A stretch of DNA of 64,000 nt from the NCBI GenBank assembly GCA_001627865.1, contig LUQO01000045.1, forward strand, positions 37,728-101,727. The letters are read 5' to 3'. Position numbers and translations under genes: made by a program. Below are positions 63,903 to 64,000 of the stretch, one piece after another. Positions within the stretch are counted from its first letter, which is position 1, and each line of letters starts with the position of its first letter. This DNA is from SAR324 cluster bacterium REDSEA-S27_B3 (lineage in GTDB: Bacteria; SAR324; NAC60-12). The notes below the pieces were generated by a model. That model saw only the letters and a list, made by a program, of their open reading frames with translations, was not told where the DNA came from and searched no databases.

Positions 63903-64000
63903 ATAGGGGTCAGGAAGGCAACAGCCTCCCTGCCCTCCGAACCGTGCATGCGGTTCTCCCGCACACGGCTCTCCAGTTGCTGGTTTCCTCATCGGGATTG
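63903..64000 (-). mobile_element. 3' end of a group II intron (domains V and VI), remainder beyond window
   Basis: On the minus strand, 63971-63939 folds as a canonical domain V of 33 nt. It has lower stem GAGCCGTG/CACGGTTC with the AGC triad, a 2-nt bulge (TG), upper stem TGCGG/CCGCA and a GAGA-type loop. Domain VI follows (AGGGAGGC-TGTT-GCCTTCC) with an unpaired A before CCCCTAT, which fits the branch point 7-8 nt from the 3' splice site. The 3' end is predicted at about 63903, ending AT. The bulk of the intron, including any reverse transcriptase, lies beyond the window. Confidence 0.88.

Overview
The window comes from a Gram-negative, flagellated, AT-rich bacterium. It carries LPS export (lptB), type II secretion (gspD, gspM, gspN), flagellar hook genes, sigma-54, c-type cytochrome maturation (ccmB) and many organic-acid uptake systems (TTT and TRAP). 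This mix resembles deltaproteobacterium-like lineages such as SAR324 or the Desulfobacterota-like groups. The taxonomic placement is inference from gene content only, because there is no 16S rRNA gene in the window.

Layout. 1-4 kb: the end of an outer-membrane beta-barrel gene, then a minus-strand acyl-CoA operon (two hot-dog hydratase subunits, a CaiB/BaiF CoA-transferase and a RamB-like short-chain acyl-CoA regulator). 4-10 kb: a six-cysteine membrane protein, tRNA-Gln(UUG), ccmB and an fmdB-type zinc ribbon on the minus strand, then lptB-rpoN-pspA-rpsU on the plus strand. 10-17 kb: a minus-strand run trpB-trpA-phyH-mutS-coaD and a stand-alone FtsK-like 4TM protein, with a near-consensus sigma-70 promoter upstream of trpB. 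17-22.3 kb: a DUF2851 gene followed by three diverged paralogous TPR lipoproteins and a clear terminator.

22.3-27.3 kb is a decaying accessory region. A strong promoter overlapped by a perfect TetR-type palindrome drives a wrecked phenylacetyl-CoA epoxidase operon: paaA has an amber stop and is fused by deletion to the last codons of paaB, paaC is intact, and paaD has an in-frame amber stop. An intact TetR gene follows. Next comes a complete IS4-family element, and then the first 61 codons of a 4-hydroxyphenylpyruvate dioxygenase gene whose remainder is missing. Aromatic amino-acid catabolism appears to be in the process of being lost here.

27.3-41.7 kb: a CitA/CitB-type two-component system beside a tctCBA tricarboxylate transporter, then dctP-dctQ-dctM in one operon with a fused 5-oxoprolinase, a protein with three tandem HTH-like repeats, and an ICMT-like membrane methyltransferase. 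42-43.8 kb: two outer-membrane beta-barrel proteins. 44-49.6 kb: flagellar fliJ-motE-fliK-flgD-flgE, with a 72-bp tandem repeat inside fliK. 49.8-54.4 kb: rlmB, thrH and a dehydrogenase operon (HIBADH family, ALDH, SDR). 54.8-63.8 kb: ispD, an unusually long gspD, scpA, a CARDB protein, fxsA, gltA, gspM and gspN. The last ~100 bases are the 3' end (domains V and VI) of a minus-strand group II intron.

I did not find a CRISPR array or a recognisable defence system. The most notable items are the paa/IS/hppD decay region with its well-preserved operator, the three-lipoprotein cluster, the stand-alone FtsK membrane domain, the triple-HTH protein, the expanded secretin and the group II intron terminus.
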